Positions 12,717 through 23,836 of a DNA stretch of 64,000 nt are shown here, piece after piece. Origin of the DNA: Plecoglossus altivelis (lineage: Eukaryota; Chordata; Actinopteri; Osmeriformes; Plecoglossidae); assembly GCA_036571765.1 (NCBI GenBank), contig BROE01000016.1, positions 11,167,838-11,231,837 on the forward strand, read 5' to 3'. The notes beneath the pieces are model-generated. The model worked only from the letters and a program-made list of their open reading frames with translations. It ran no database searches and was not told the DNA's origin. Positions within the stretch are counted from its first letter, which is position 1; each line of letters opens with the position of its first letter. The position numbers and the translations under genes were made by a program.

Positions 12717-14912
12717 TGAGCCAGAGAGAGAGAGAGAAGGAATGGTAGATGCCTGTGTAGCAAAGCCAGCCATCACCTTAACCTTGACCAGAATAGAAAA
12801 AAAAATACTCTGTGGCTTGGAATGACCCCATCGTCCCTCCCTTCAGGATAACAAGAATCAGTTACGTTTTCCCTGCAAGTCCCTCTGAGATACATTGTGT
12901 TGTCCTCAGTTACAAATGCCTGACCCTGTCTATCCATCCAGCTATGGGACACAATGTTCCTTTAGGGAATCTGTTTCTGCTTAATCAGTCACACGACGCC
13001 ATAACCACACACTTTGAATATGATTTGCCTTGGAAACACGTTTGGGAGTAATTGATACGTCACCTTTGATGACATAGGCCTCGGCGAGCAGGCGCAGGTG
13101 GTAGACAGGCTGCTCGTCCCGGGTCAGCTCGTCTATATCCACCCTGGCACACATTCCCTGGGCGTCACGGTAACGGCCCTGCACGTAGTGGACTTTGGCC
13201 ATGAGAAGCAGTGCCTCGTTCAGATACCTGGGCTGCAGAGGCACACACACGCAAACACAGACACACACACACACACACATGACAATGAGATAGTGACGGT
13301 CTGAGACAGATGGGGGAAGATGTTTGAAGGGCTGTGTAGAGGGAGGAGAAGGCAGAGGAGAGGTTTAGACACTGACCCCTAGTCGACCCTTGCTCAAGAC
13401 TGAGTTGAGGTGGCCCTTGGCCCGGCACAGTTTGGGCTGTGACTTGTCCATCAGGGCCGTAGAGCTCCGTAATAGGCTCATATTCTCCAGTAAGCACTCC
13501 TCCAGCAGGGTCTCAGCCAATACCAGCGACCCATAATCATCTGGAGGAAGGCAAAAAGAGTTAGGGTGCTGAAGACATACGAAGAGTAAAACTGGTAGGG
13601 GGGGGGGGTCAGTGCATGGGGCTGATGACTGAAAACGAGCACAGCAAGAGAGAGCTTAGGGTTAGAGATCAGCTGAGTACAGTGCCAGTAAAGTCTCGCA
13701 TAGCATCATTCCCCACCATTCTGAAGGCAGAGAGAAAACAAACGAGAGCAGGGCAAAGTTTCAAGTCGTGGGATGGCAATAAAATCACTTATGTACACAT
13801 GCTCTATTAAGGGTCTTCCTGTTTGCTTCAGCACTCATTCCTTCCCTGTCTATGGTGGTGTGATTCTGACGCCAGGCCTGAGACAGACTGTGACAAGTGT
13901 TTATCGTCTTGTTTATGTCCTAACGTATCTGACACCCTGTCATGTTTATTGGAATTTCTCCAACCGTGATGACCAGTGAGTAGGAGGTGGGAGGATAGAC
14001 CCAAATTTGTAGCCGGTAACTTGCTAAACAGACTTCCACTGTGCTTGAATCACAAGCTTCCAACTGGACATGTCTTTTGTAATCCTTCACCCTTCACATT
14101 CACTGCAATCTCTGTTTTTTATTGGCCAACTATGCCCCCCCCCCACCCTGCAGAGCAAACTGAGCAAGCTAGAATTGAACTACATCCCAAAGACCTGCAT
14201 GTACGCACACACACATTTATTTGAGCTCACCTTCAGTTTTAAAGACAGCTGTCACAGGTTGCCAATATTCTCATTGGTCATTTAATTATGTTAGTTATGT
14301 TATTATGTTATTATGTGAGTTGTTATTGACAGAAAAAAGGAGCGCCAAGGTCATAAGATTATCACCTTGCCTCATGTTTACCTAAACTCTACCAAGGTGA
14401 GGGAAGGATAGGGGGGAGTGCATCACCCACTTAACAGTCAATGTAAACACACAGCTTGGTGCTGATAATGTGTTGGTATGTAGACTGAATGGAGCGTTAA
14501 CACGTGAACATGTCCAGTTCAACAGGAATTCTGTTTACCCATGGCTTGTGAAACACAAACATTTAGTTCCTATCGTTGGTATCACACACAATAATCTTTA
14601 CTTGATTCGAAACGAATATGTAGGCAACAACTGTAACGAAAGTGTATACTATGTTACTGTGAGCTTATAGTACAGTGCAAAGTCCAATTTACGCGGAACA
14701 GCAGTCTCTTCAGTGAAACTTTAGGCACAACTTAGGCAGCTATGCGTCCTTATATTCAACAGGTGCGCTGTACAAAACTCACCATCATCGTGAATCCGTG
14801 CGCTTACGAGTTGCTCTATTAGGGCTGGTATCTTGTCCCACTGACATTCTGCTCGGTAGCGCTCAATCTCCGTTTCCAGTCGGTATTGTGAGAAGGAGAC
14901 CCTTGATGCCAT
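1..14912 (-). CDS. ttc7a: Tetratricopeptide repeat protein 7A (ttc7a), exons 1 to 16, 3' end outside the window
   Basis: Scaffold of the plasma-membrane PI4KA complex (with EFR3 and FAM126), which makes PI4P. Coding exons, in transcript order: 14783-14912, 13377-13540, 13064-13232, 10919-11049, 10636-10760, 10116-10194, 9787-9956, 9057-9120, 8299-8436, 7820-7903, 6573-6677, 5183-5300, 4600-4657, 4411-4483, 3769-3929, and 1-102 (partial). All junctions are GT-AG and phases close, giving about 624 residues; family members are about 850. Recognisable stretches include RLETEIERYRAECQW at the N-terminus, LLLLISESM, CLERAMKF, EFHLW, LPLLAAKVCIG and LHLLALLLSAQKH, which are hallmarks of TTC7 helical repeats. 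The match is closer to TTC7A than TTC7B (IKGLSL, SEREEE, AAAMEPLQVAL), and mcfd2 next door agrees. I chose the start at 14912 (MASR) over an in-frame ATG at 14948 because it fits family N-termini and has a purine at -3 and G at +4. Several introns are largely microsatellite, and the end of exon 12 is duplicated in its intron. Confidence 0.95.
103..3768. other. ttc7a intron 15, repeat-rich, no gene seen
   Basis: The 3.7 kb between ttc7a exons 16 and 15 has no exon-like sequence that I can see. It holds GA/CT tracts (about 553-700, 1840-1870, 2120-2210), CA/GT tracts (2715-2750, 3234-3260), and poly-pyrimidine DNA at 1800-2060. The long open frames here are low-complexity translations of these tracts. 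Confidence 0.8.
553..705. repeat. Interrupted (GA)n microsatellite
   Basis: About 150 bp of GAGA-rich purine tract with short interruptions, inside ttc7a intron 15. Read on either strand it gives false Arg-Glu or Leu-Ser open frames. Confidence 0.9.
3930..4410. repeat. CA/GT microsatellite block filling ttc7a intron 14
   Basis: Nearly the whole 481 bp intron between exons 14 and 15 is dinucleotide-based. From 3930 to 4027, CA runs are punctuated by a repeated CATGCAGG block. From about 4111 to 4405, GT runs are punctuated by GGGTGTGT and TTTGTGT. The acceptor of exon 15 sits directly at the edge of the CA tract. Confidence 0.9.
5018..5224 (-). repeat. Tandem partial copies of ttc7a exon 12 3' end plus donor
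   Basis: The last roughly 41 coding bases of exon 12 (5183-5224) and the adjoining donor recur at 5115-5153, with the match extending left to about 5100; the offset is 71 bp. A third copy at 5018-5056 is offset a further 97 bp. GT-rich spacers separate the units. The second copy keeps a GTGAGGGAGAC donor-like sequence, but its last exonic base changes from G to A. The third copy has lost the donor. Copies are almost identical over GCAGGCTGCAGCACAGCCCC. Confidence 0.9.
5779..5889. repeat. (CT)n microsatellite
   Basis: Around 110 bp of nearly pure CT dinucleotide in ttc7a intron 11 with a few GTCTCT and ATCTCT interruptions. It is one of the longest pure tracts in the window. Confidence 0.9.
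6684..6741. repeat. (CA)n microsatellite
   Basis: About 58 bp of uninterrupted CA beginning a few bases upstream, in transcript sense, of ttc7a exon 11. It therefore lies where the polypyrimidine tract of the intron would be and reads as (GT)n in the transcript. Confidence 0.9.
6999..7131. repeat. CATGCACACA compound microsatellite
   Basis: About 130 bp of CA repeats regularly interrupted by ATG, giving a higher-order pattern of roughly 10 to 14 bp. It lies in a ttc7a intron. Confidence 0.85.
11050..11190. repeat. (GA)n microsatellite beside ttc7a exon 4
   Basis: A GAGA/GACA purine tract starts at the base next to exon 4. On the gene strand it reads as CT and forms the polypyrimidine tract directly ahead of the CAG acceptor. 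Confidence 0.85.
12675..12717. repeat. (GT)n microsatellite
   Basis: About 43 bp of GT repeat in ttc7a intron 3, followed by a short GAGA tract. No coding signal is present. Confidence 0.85.
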
Positions 14913-16735
14913 TCCCGCTCTGTCTCGGTGACTGTACTCTCCTGACACGATGGGAGTAACTGCGGACTACAAACAACCGAGGAAAAATATGATGTGGACT
15001 TATCTACGAGCATGTGCGACTGCCTCAGCCCATTCTATGCTTAAATAAACATTTTCACTCTTGAAGACATTTTCAGACGTAATATTTATTCCATAAAGTT
15101 TGTAAACGTATTTCTTGGGAAACGAGAATCAAATGTACAGGGTTAAGGCGTAGTTAGATTTCAACTCATGCCTAATTTGAATAGCAGTGACATTGTCACT
15201 ACACATCTTATGTATCACTGAATCAAATAAGGTCATTCATAATAGGCCTACGGGCTATTGCTGACCCACATCTCAACAAAAGCATTTTCATTCAAAAACG
15301 CGGCAAAAACTGTCCGGTAGACCACATAAAAGTGAAATATAAACAAAAGAATGGAATTCCTACAATGATATAAAACAACTCTCTCTGTTTAGACCACACC
15401 CATGACTGTTGGTAGCCTATATGGTGGGCTACTGTCAATATTCGGTGGACGTATTTCAAATATGGCATGGTGACAGAAACCGCTTTGTACAGAGTTGAAT
15501 CTATAGGGAAGAGAATCTTTGGCTTAGTCTTAGTTAGTCGCCAATGTCCTCAATCTTTCTCATTAACCCTTTTAATTGCTTAATTGGATCAATTACAGGG
15601 ATAAGCTCTAATACTACAGTGAAGAAGAATTTTATATATGACCTACGCATACACATACATTCATGGAATTTACACGATATTCTATTTGAAATGTTCAAGT
15701 TATAGCCTATATGCCCTATTTTCAATTTTTCAATAGAAGTTGCTTGACAGCGGGCACTGATTAAAATAGGCTTGGCCTTGGCTTATGGGGTTTGCACCGA
15801 CAGGGAGAAACTGGGTCATGCTGTCAGCATTTGTCGTTTTATAGCAGTCAACTTGACTCAGTTACATAGTAAAAATATTTCAACCGTTTGGAAAAAAATT
15901 AAAACTTTTTTTCTCATGCTGAAATGCAAATATGGGATAAAAGACCCGAGAGGACTCTTTGCTTAGGAAAGGGGCGGAGTATGTTCAGCAGCTCTAGACA
16001 AGCAAAGCGGTACTTAATTTAAACAAAACTGGAAAATGTATGCAAGAAATACTGTACGAGTTGACGAACAACGTGAAGAACAATGTGACAACTACAATTA
16101 CTGTGTCAACAAGCATGAGCATTTGTCTTTACAGTTTCGAGGTAAAAAAAACTACCTTGACATAGTAGTAAAGCACAACACATTGAGAGTCTTCCAACAG
16201 CTCAAGTTTTCATTCCAGTCCACCTTATTAAGAAACTAGATAACAATAAGGTATAACGTATCCAGGTGTGGACTGGTTGAATATTTGATGACAGCTTGTC
16301 ACAATTGTAGCTAGATAACTAATCTAATTGTAGTCAGGGTATACAACTACAAACAGCTACCACTGTACAACAAGGTTCTACACACAGTACCGCTATTCCG
16401 ATTAATGATAAAAGAACCTCAAGTCTTCGGAAAAGAGTTTTGGCGGCTTCATTTTCTCTATGAAAGCCTGACATTAGCTTGTTAAAATATTAAATAAATA
16501 CTGTCATTTAATCAATGCGAGACAGTCAGCGTCAAGGTGGAATATGTTTTGTGAGTGGATTAATGGAGTGCAAAGATTGGCTGGTGAAAAACTCTGACGC
16601 GTTCTGCAGACATCCAATCACATTTAAGATGTCGTGTCCATGAGTTGAAAGGTGATTACGGCAAGCAACTCTGTCCAAAAATACTCCAGAGTACGTAGTA
16701 TTAATCAACAGAAAGCGGTCCACGACTGTGGAAAG
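14913..16735. promoter_or_regulatory. Divergent promoter interval between ttc7a and mcfd2
   Basis: ttc7a (minus) and mcfd2 (plus) are transcribed away from each other across about 1.8 to 2.2 kb. I see no open frame with coding character and no clear TATA box placed for either gene. A likely untranslated first exon of mcfd2 ends at 16735, where GGAAAG meets GTGAGT. A matching acceptor lies at 17151, just ahead of the start codon. The stretch is AT-rich and otherwise featureless to me. Confidence 0.5.
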
Positions 16736-17166
16736 GTGAGTCCGCTATGCTTACGTTTTCTTTATAAAGAATTCCACAATTACGACAATGTAATAAAATT
16801 CACAGTTACAAAGTGACAATTATCTATAAAAGAAGGTCTGCTTGCTTACAATGTTAATGCAACCCCAGCTAATGATCGGTAACAATCTCTAGCTTAGTAG
16901 AGTAGCTAGCTCACGTATTTTTTCTACAAGAAAATAAATTCTAACCATTGTCAGTCTGAGTATCGTGGCATATAATTGAGCAGGAACACATTGTCACAGC
17001 CTTTTTAATATGCAAAAAGAATATTGCTTTGGCAACATTTGGAACCAGTCTGTTATTGGGGTTTGAAACAACCAATATTTGTTACTTATATATCTTTAAA
17101 TTGTGTACGTTTAAAGTCTCGTCTGTGTCTGTCACCTGCTGGTCTGTCCAGCCTCAGTATAAAACA

Positions 17167-18021
17167 ATGGAGTCGATAAGAATGAGAGTCAGATGGAGAG
17201 TTTCCTGGTCCTGTCTGCTCCTGGTCTCCAGCTGTCTGCTCTACGTCAATTCGGACCAGCAGCTAGAGCAAGAGCACCCAGAGACCACGGAGGGTCACCA
17301 TGCCCACCACGGCCTGGACAAAAACATGATTCAGGACAAAGAGTGAGTACTCCAAAGTTGAACGCTCTCGTCTGTTAGATACTGATAGTCCCGTTTGCGT
17401 GCACCAGTGATCTTTGATCACTTCGTTTGCCTTTTTTTCCACCCACCAAAGTAACATTAAACACGTTGGTCTGCTTACTTTGACTTCTACAAGAACAATC
17501 CGTTTGGTGTCAGGAAATAAACTAGACTATTTAGTTGCATCGCTGCACATACCCATATTACAACATCGTTGACAAGGCAACACACACACACACACACACA
17601 GTGACACTTTGCTCCTGTCTCCTGCGTCTCAGTCACATCATGGAGCATCTGGAGGGAGTGATAGACAAGCCTGAAAAGGACATGTCCCCCCAGGAGCTGC
17701 AGCTGCACTACTTTAAGATGCATGACTACGATGGAAACAACCTGTTGGATGGCTTGGAGCTGGCCACCGCCATCACACACGTTCACAAAGAGGTGTGGGC
17801 GTCTTTTCATTTACGACGCGCAATTTTGTAATGATAAAATGTGCACTAACTCATACTCTCTGCGTTTAATTTTAACCCCTTCCCTACAGGAGAGAGGAGA
17901 GGACAGCCAACCAATGAAAGAAGAGGACCTCATAAGCCTTATTGATGACGTTCTCAGGGATGATGATAAAAACAATGACGGCTACATAGACTATGCAGAG
18001 TTTGCAAAGTCGCTGGAGTAA
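17167..18021 (+). CDS. mcfd2: Multiple coagulation factor deficiency protein 2 (mcfd2)
   Basis: Small soluble EF-hand protein. It pairs with the lectin LMAN1 (ERGIC-53) to export glycoproteins such as factors V and VIII from the ER. Coding exons are 17167-17342, 17633-17792 and 17890-18021, joining to 155 residues (human is 146). Residues 1 to about 29 form a hydrophobic signal peptide. The central block IMEHLEGVIDKPEKDMSPQE is nearly identical to mammals. Two complete calcium loops are visible, DYDGNNLLDGLE and DKNNDGYIDYAE. The acidic and basic residues at positions 1, 3, 5, 9 and 12 are in place. The C-terminus YAEFAKSLE also matches. Plus-strand AATAAA signals at 18874 and 18933 give a 3'UTR of about 0.9 kb. 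It converges tail to tail with prop1. Confidence 0.96.
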
Positions 18022-18596
18022 AGGAGACTCTATTCTTTGGTTTACAGCTCAGAACTCACCTCACTCAACCACATGCCCCTTAATGACACATCAGACACTC
18101 AATTTACCAGTGGTGCAATGTTTGATCCGTCATGCTAGCAGTGGATAAATGGATCATTAGTTCTCTGATAAGTGGTTTAATCTGTAGCACCTCTGCCTTT
18201 AATATAATGGACCAAAAGATGAATCATATTGCATTAATGGAGGTTAATTTTTAACTTTCGAAGTGACCTTTAGTATTGATTGAGAGGAAGTGTATTACAG
18301 CCTGCGTAGCCTACATACCACAGGCTAAAGTAGTGTTAGCGGATGTCAGGCTAACAATATATGAAAGGTTTGCCTCTTGAACCAATAGAGTATTCTGTAT
18401 TTTGGCAAGAAAACAAGTGAATGAACATTCAAGTACTTTTCAGTAACCTGAATGCACAACTTCAGTATGCTCACAAAGAGAGTAAAACTGGACTCTCCTT
18501 GTAAACCAGGAGCCATGTTCTTTATTTCTTCAGCACTGGTGTAAAACTTGACTCACAGCACAGTAAGACCACTGGATTGTTAGCAGCATACTCAAG

Positions 18597-18602
18597 TTTA
18601 TT
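18597..18602 (-). terminator. prop1: Candidate prop1 polyadenylation signal
   Basis: On the minus strand this is AATAAA, about 530 bases past the prop1 stop, with another at 18521-18526. If used, the prop1 3'UTR would overlap the mcfd2 3'UTR in antisense. This is inferred from position only. Confidence 0.35.
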
Positions 18603-18932
18603 TCCGTTTACTAAAATATATACATGCTGTAGTGTACAGCGTTCTGCTGTGGAGAGATTCATTTGAGCTGTTGGTTGAAGTGGTAACATCCTGTACACTT
18701 CTCTTGCGGTTGAATACAAGGCTGTGAAAGCCCAGACAAAGTTCAAATGTTAGCTGATAAATTATTTGTTACAAGAGTTCTATTTTCCTGCAGTGTTGCT
18801 TGCTAAGGTAATTGATCAATTCAGGTTATTGTATTGCAAGTGTGTCAATGATCCAACTGGGTTGTCTGTATATAATAAATGGATATGTGACAGTCCATTC
18901 TGGGTTCTACTTGCATTTTTTTAACCTGTAAA

Positions 18933-18938
18933 AATAAA
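18933..18938 (+). terminator. mcfd2: Likely mcfd2 polyadenylation signal
   Basis: AATAAA about 910 bases after the mcfd2 stop; a second copy lies at 18874-18879. Either would give a normal 3'UTR that stops before the prop1 coding end. Which one is used cannot be told from sequence. Confidence 0.5.
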
Positions 18939-19129
18939 CGAGGACATATATAGACATAGGAAACTACCTGTTAGAAAGGAGGTAAAGAGGTGAGAACAGG
19001 ATACAATTTCCTCACTGTCCACGCTCCTCCTATCACTGCACAGCTGCAATCAGCTCAAGGAAGTAATCTAATCTAGAGTCCAGTTACCGACTGTATGTCT
19101 TGTGTCATCAGCACATCGGTCGAGTTTGT

Positions 19130-20685
19130 CTAGCTCCAGTGAGAGGCAGGGTCTAAAGCAGGCATGGCAGCCCGGGAGAACACTGGCGAGGCAAGGTTGG
19201 TGGGCGGAGCTCCGATGGTCCTCAAGGAGTTGTACCACTCATCATGCTGGCGGGGGGGAGCTGGCTGAGGTGGCACTGTGGGGCAGGGACACTGGTTGGC
19301 AGGGCCTGGGTGGTGGGAGAAACCAGCAGGTGGCAGCATTGAGGCAAATCGGGGAATGTGGGCCAGAGAGTGGGGGTAGTACTGGCGACCAACCCCTGTA
19401 GACTGCACACACATGCCCCCTAGCAGTGCCCCAGGTCCTGGCATCATGCCCATTGGCAGGAGTTTCTGGGTTGCACGCTCGTGTTTGCGCTGTTTGGCAC
19501 GGCGGTTTTGGAACCATACCTGTTAAGCAAGACAAATATATCATTTACTCTGCATTTTCCCCGTCTGTATATAATGTAATGATAATCTATTTGTAGATAT
19601 TTGTATTATATTTCATGAGAAAAATACCAAACGGTACATGGGTAATACTATAATTTAAGACTTATGTGGCCATAAAAATGGGCCTTTACTCACCTGTACA
19701 CGTGCTTCGTTGAGTTTGGTGAGGTGCGCCAGCTCTTCACGACAGTAGATGTCTGGGTAGTGGTTCTGTCCAAACGCCAGCTCCAGCTGCTCCAGCTGTT
19801 TGTGACTGAAGGTGGTACGATGGCGTCTGCGGGCCAGGGGCGGGTGCACCCTACCACCACGCCTACTCACACCCACCACCTGCACTCGCTCACACAAGCC
19901 TTTCCTGTCTGGCTCTCCAATGTCTAGGAAGAGAAAGAACTGAATTTGAAAGGCTTCTGGAATTCACTGAATGGGATTTAAAAAGGGGTTATTTCCTAAC
20001 TGGACTTTTATGTCTACAGGTCTTCCTAGTCTACTTGTATTTCCCAGATAGCCATCACATAAGAAATGGCTTACATTTGTAAGAGCAAATTTCACTGATG
20101 ACTGTCCTTTCAGAAAGAGGGATTATGATGAGTTTGTGGTTCCCACCAACATGGAGCAACCTAATAGGAAGGAGGCTTTGCTGTTCAAATTCAAGATCAT
20201 GTGACAGAGATACCAGAGACTCAGGGATCAGAGCAAGATTAGGTCAACAATAACTAACAAAGTGACTCATTAAAAAAATTGGTTGTCTATGCTGCCAGGC
20301 ATTATTGACATTACTGTGGTACCATGGGAGACCAATTTGAGGAAAAAATGATGACTTTGTACCAGAATGGTACATTTTAGCTATTTTAGTAACCTAACCT
20401 TTTTAAATACTTTTTATCACAATGCTGATGTGGTATTCATGAATTTTGATCATTTTAATCTCATAGAGTAAAACCCCATAGCTGCATAAAGATAAGGCTA
20501 TTTGCAGGTTAACCTATTTTAATTGATGCAGCACATAAAGGTACTGTGATTTGCAAAAAGTTGTTGTAAAAAACAGAATGGTTTGACTCACCTACACTGG
20601 AGCTGACTGTGGCTATGTCAGAGTATATCTCAGCACAGGTGTGCAGGCTGTGCTCGGTGTCCACTGAGAGCTTTCCCTGGGCCAT
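19130..20685 (-). CDS. prop1: Paired-like homeobox protein prop1 (prophet of Pit-1)
   Basis: Transcription factor that in vertebrates acts upstream of Pou1f1 in anterior pituitary cells. Coding exons are 20592-20685, 19694-19923 and 19130-19519, joining to 237 residues (human is 226). The homeodomain spans about residues 63-122. It starts RRRHRTTFS, includes LEQLELAFGQNHYPDIY, and ends VWFQNRRAKQRKHER, with glutamine at position 50. The intron cuts between homeodomain positions 46 and 47, as is usual in paired-class genes. Outside the homeodomain, DEWYNSL and the final ALDPASHWS resemble the EDWYPTL and SLEPSKSWN of mammalian PROP1. That decides for PROP1 over other paired-like factors. A CTGT array lies just upstream. 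Confidence 0.88.
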
Positions 20686-20816
20686 GTCTCCGTGCTCTAG
20701 GTGGTTCTCCTCTGGGATGTGACAGTCAGCAGCACTTTGTCCTCATGGAGACAAAACCATGACATCACATTCCTATTCCCACCCGCCCACCTGGCTACCT
20801 GCTCTACATCTTTACG

Positions 20817-20817
20817 C

Positions 20818-20857
<40 letters not shown>

Positions 20858-20935
20858 CGTTTGTCTGTTTCTGTCTCAGTCTGTCGGTGTGTCTGTCTGT
20901 CTGTCTTTCTGTTTCTGTCTCTTTCGGTCTTCCTC

Positions 20936-20996
<61 letters not shown>

Positions 20997-21108
20997 CTGT
21001 CTGTCTGTCTGTTTCTGTCTCAGTCTGTCTGTGTGTCTGTGTGTCTGTCTCTGTGTCTGTCTTTGTGTCTGTCTGTCTGTCTGGTCTGTTTCTGTCTGGT
21101 CTGTTCTG
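20817..21108. repeat. (CTGT)n tetranucleotide array upstream of prop1
   Basis: About 290 bp of CTGT repeats with TTTCTGTCTCAGTCTGT-type interruptions that recur, suggesting internal duplication. It begins about 130 bp upstream of the prop1 start codon, so it probably lies in or next to the core promoter. Confidence 0.9.
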
Positions 21109-21787
21109 GTCTTGTCCCAGGGCTGAGCTCAGACAAGGATATCAGTGAAAGTGTTCCTTGATAAATAAACGTATTACAGTTGTATTTTAATGAACATGAT
21201 TTTATGACAAAAGTTCACGTTCTGTTGTAGTTCCACAATCTCCCACCAGGCAGTGACAGAATCCTTAGGCTGTGAAAGACTTTAACCCAGTTCTCTGGTA
21301 TCACCAGAAGTCGAACCATCGTATCTTCTTGTGCCCTCATCTTTGTAACAGGCATGTAGGGGGACTCTGAAGGGTTGAGCACACTCGCAACACATAACTT
21401 TACACTATTAATCTGCACTTTCTTCCACTGCTGTGTCAGCTGGTCTCTCTGAACACGTTCACTCAATTGACCATGCTCCCTTTCTTCGATTTATACGCTT
21501 GAACTCTTTTGGTGTCATGGGAGTGTAGCCAGTATCTTAGTGTTGGCTGCCATTCCCATGGTGCTAAACTGAGCCTGGGCTAGTTCCGAAGAATGGCGTC
21601 CCTTGTCACACTCGTGAACACTGGGCCCAAACTCAAAAATGGTCAGCGTCATCACTGAGTCAAACTATTTGTTCAAACCTTGTAATGGCAATGTGATACC
21701 ATCTTATGAGTAGATGTATAGCATGTAAGTCTGATGTATAACATATAAATGTTAATGGGCCACAACAAGTGAAAAGAACATGCTTCA

Positions 21788-21789
21788 TC

Positions 21790-21822
<33 letters not shown>

Positions 21823-21833
21823 GTATGTGTGTG

Positions 21834-21868
<35 letters not shown>
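21788..21868. repeat. (TG)n microsatellite
   Basis: About 80 bp of TG repeat with ATG and TATATA interruptions, intergenic. Confidence 0.85.
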
Positions 21869-21870
<2 letters not shown>

Positions 21871-23707
21871 ATGCTTGCATGTGTATTCAAGAAAATGAGG
21901 TTCCAAGTATTCGCCCTCCCTGCTTTTTACTTGTAATAGTGCTGTCAAGGGACATTTGATCTGGCTGACAAGTGCCTGCCCAGAGACAGTAAATCCAAAG
22001 ATCAAACAGAGGCAGTAGGGAGAGCTGTACTCTTCTGCAGCACAGTGGTACATACAGGTATTTTGAACCACTCCACACACTGTAGAATGCACAGCTCTTC
22101 CAAATACTTCTAGACTCTTCAACAATACCGCTCTTCTATTGTCTGCTACTGAACCGTAGAGAACATACAGCTCTTCATCTAGAAACACTTCCTTTCATGA
22201 CTCGAAGATTGCAAAACATTAAATAACATACTCAACTGTGCACAACTCAGTAATTGAGGTTAGCTGTCTCACAGATGTTCTTATTAAAATGCCAAATAAT
22301 TACACTTTAGATTGAATTTGCTTATTGTGGATGTCTGGAAAAATCCCTTTCCTTGTCCAAATGCAAGCTCCCTCTGTAAAGAGCACTAATTTGATTCCTT
22401 ATGACACATAGTTAGTTTCTAAAGGCCAGGAGCTATCTGTTCTGGAGATGACTCACTGGGTTTGAGTGTGTGTCAAATCCTCTACATATCTCATTTTCAT
22501 CCCTCCAGATCCCAGTTCCCAGTAATAACTAGCTCTGACTTAACCCAAAATCCGTTTGTTGGTGAGTAGGTTGATCAGTTGTTCTGCGGCCAGTCGGTCT
22601 TGTGAAATGAGGTGTATCACTGTAGGCAGGTTCTTCTTGAGAGAGGTCAACCTGTGCCAGGAAGGTGATGTACCCTTCCTCAACAGAGGAGACAAGAGGA
22701 CAGGTACATATATCTTCAACTGCCCATGTTGGAGGAGGAACAGCTTGGAGGCTAGTAGCTATATTCTATTTTCCGTGTAGATGTAGTATACTTGGTTTTA
22801 GTCCGTTTAAAAACAAACACGTACACTCACGCACATGGGTGCATGTGTATACACATGATAGAAAACACATATTCATGTGGATTCATTCATATGCTACTCT
22901 GTGGTTGTGGTCTTGTCCAGTATGGACACACAGAGGAAATTCTTCCCTCCCAGTTTCTCGGGACTGAACTGGGAGTGACCTGCCTGGCAGACGCACAGCT
23001 CCGATGGAAGGAATGTAACCCAACTCCCCTCTCTCCTCTTTTTCTTCTCCTCCTCTCCTGCCTGCTGGCCGCTGTGTGTACGAGGCCGAGAGATGAAGAA
23101 TGAAAACAAGAGAGAGGAAAAAGAGGAAAGCTGAAAGGATGAGAGGAGAGTGTTTGACACCTTGGCTCCACATGGGTCACAATCACATTCTCGTTTTTTG
23201 TTCGCGTCACAACATTTCCAACTGTCCAATCTCACTGAACTTCTCCTTCCGCTCTGACACCTACTGTAGTGAGTGGATGAACAAATTGGATGAAACAGGA
23301 CATTCAGGATGGCCAAGTAGACATTGAGGTTCATCCTCAATGAAATTAGGTCACCTCCGGTCACCACTGGGCATATCTAGAGGTGTCTACTTTATCATTC
23401 TGTAACCTGGTGTCCGTGTCATTTTGTTTATAGTATCAAGATATATCTGGTTCCAGGGCACGTTTTGGGACCCAATGAATATATGCTTTACCAACAGAAA
23501 TGAACTGGTTAGTAAGAATAAGTAAGTGTTGATGAAGAGGTGTTGATGTGGAGCTGTCTCAACTATTCGATGGGACTGTGATACACATGAGCCGGCGCAA
23601 CTGACACCAGTGCTGGTACAGGATCATAACTGGCCTTGCCAGGGTTGTGACAAATCCTGGTAGCCTTGGGGAATCAAGCACAACGGACAGAGTTCATGAG
23701 ACAAGGA

Positions 23708-23836
23708 TGGAGGGAGAGAGAGAGAGTGAGAGAGAGAAAGAGAGGGAGGGAGGGAGAGAGTGAAAGAGAGAGAAAGAGAGAGAGAGAGAGAGAGGAGAAA
23801 GAGAGAGAGAGAGGAGAAAGAGAGAGAGAGTGGTAC
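23708..23836. repeat. (GA)n microsatellite
   Basis: About 130 bp of GAGA-rich tract with AAAG and GGAG interruptions, intergenic. Confidence 0.85.

Noticed and set aside
1..14912. Assignment of the left gene as TTC7B
   Set aside because: The N-terminus does resemble TTC7B, but exon 4, exon 15 and the mcfd2 neighbour favour TTC7A.
21215..21466. An 83-codon minus-strand frame of normal composition upstream of prop1
   Set aside because: No acceptor, donor or family match that I can see. A frame this length is expected by chance in 64 kb.
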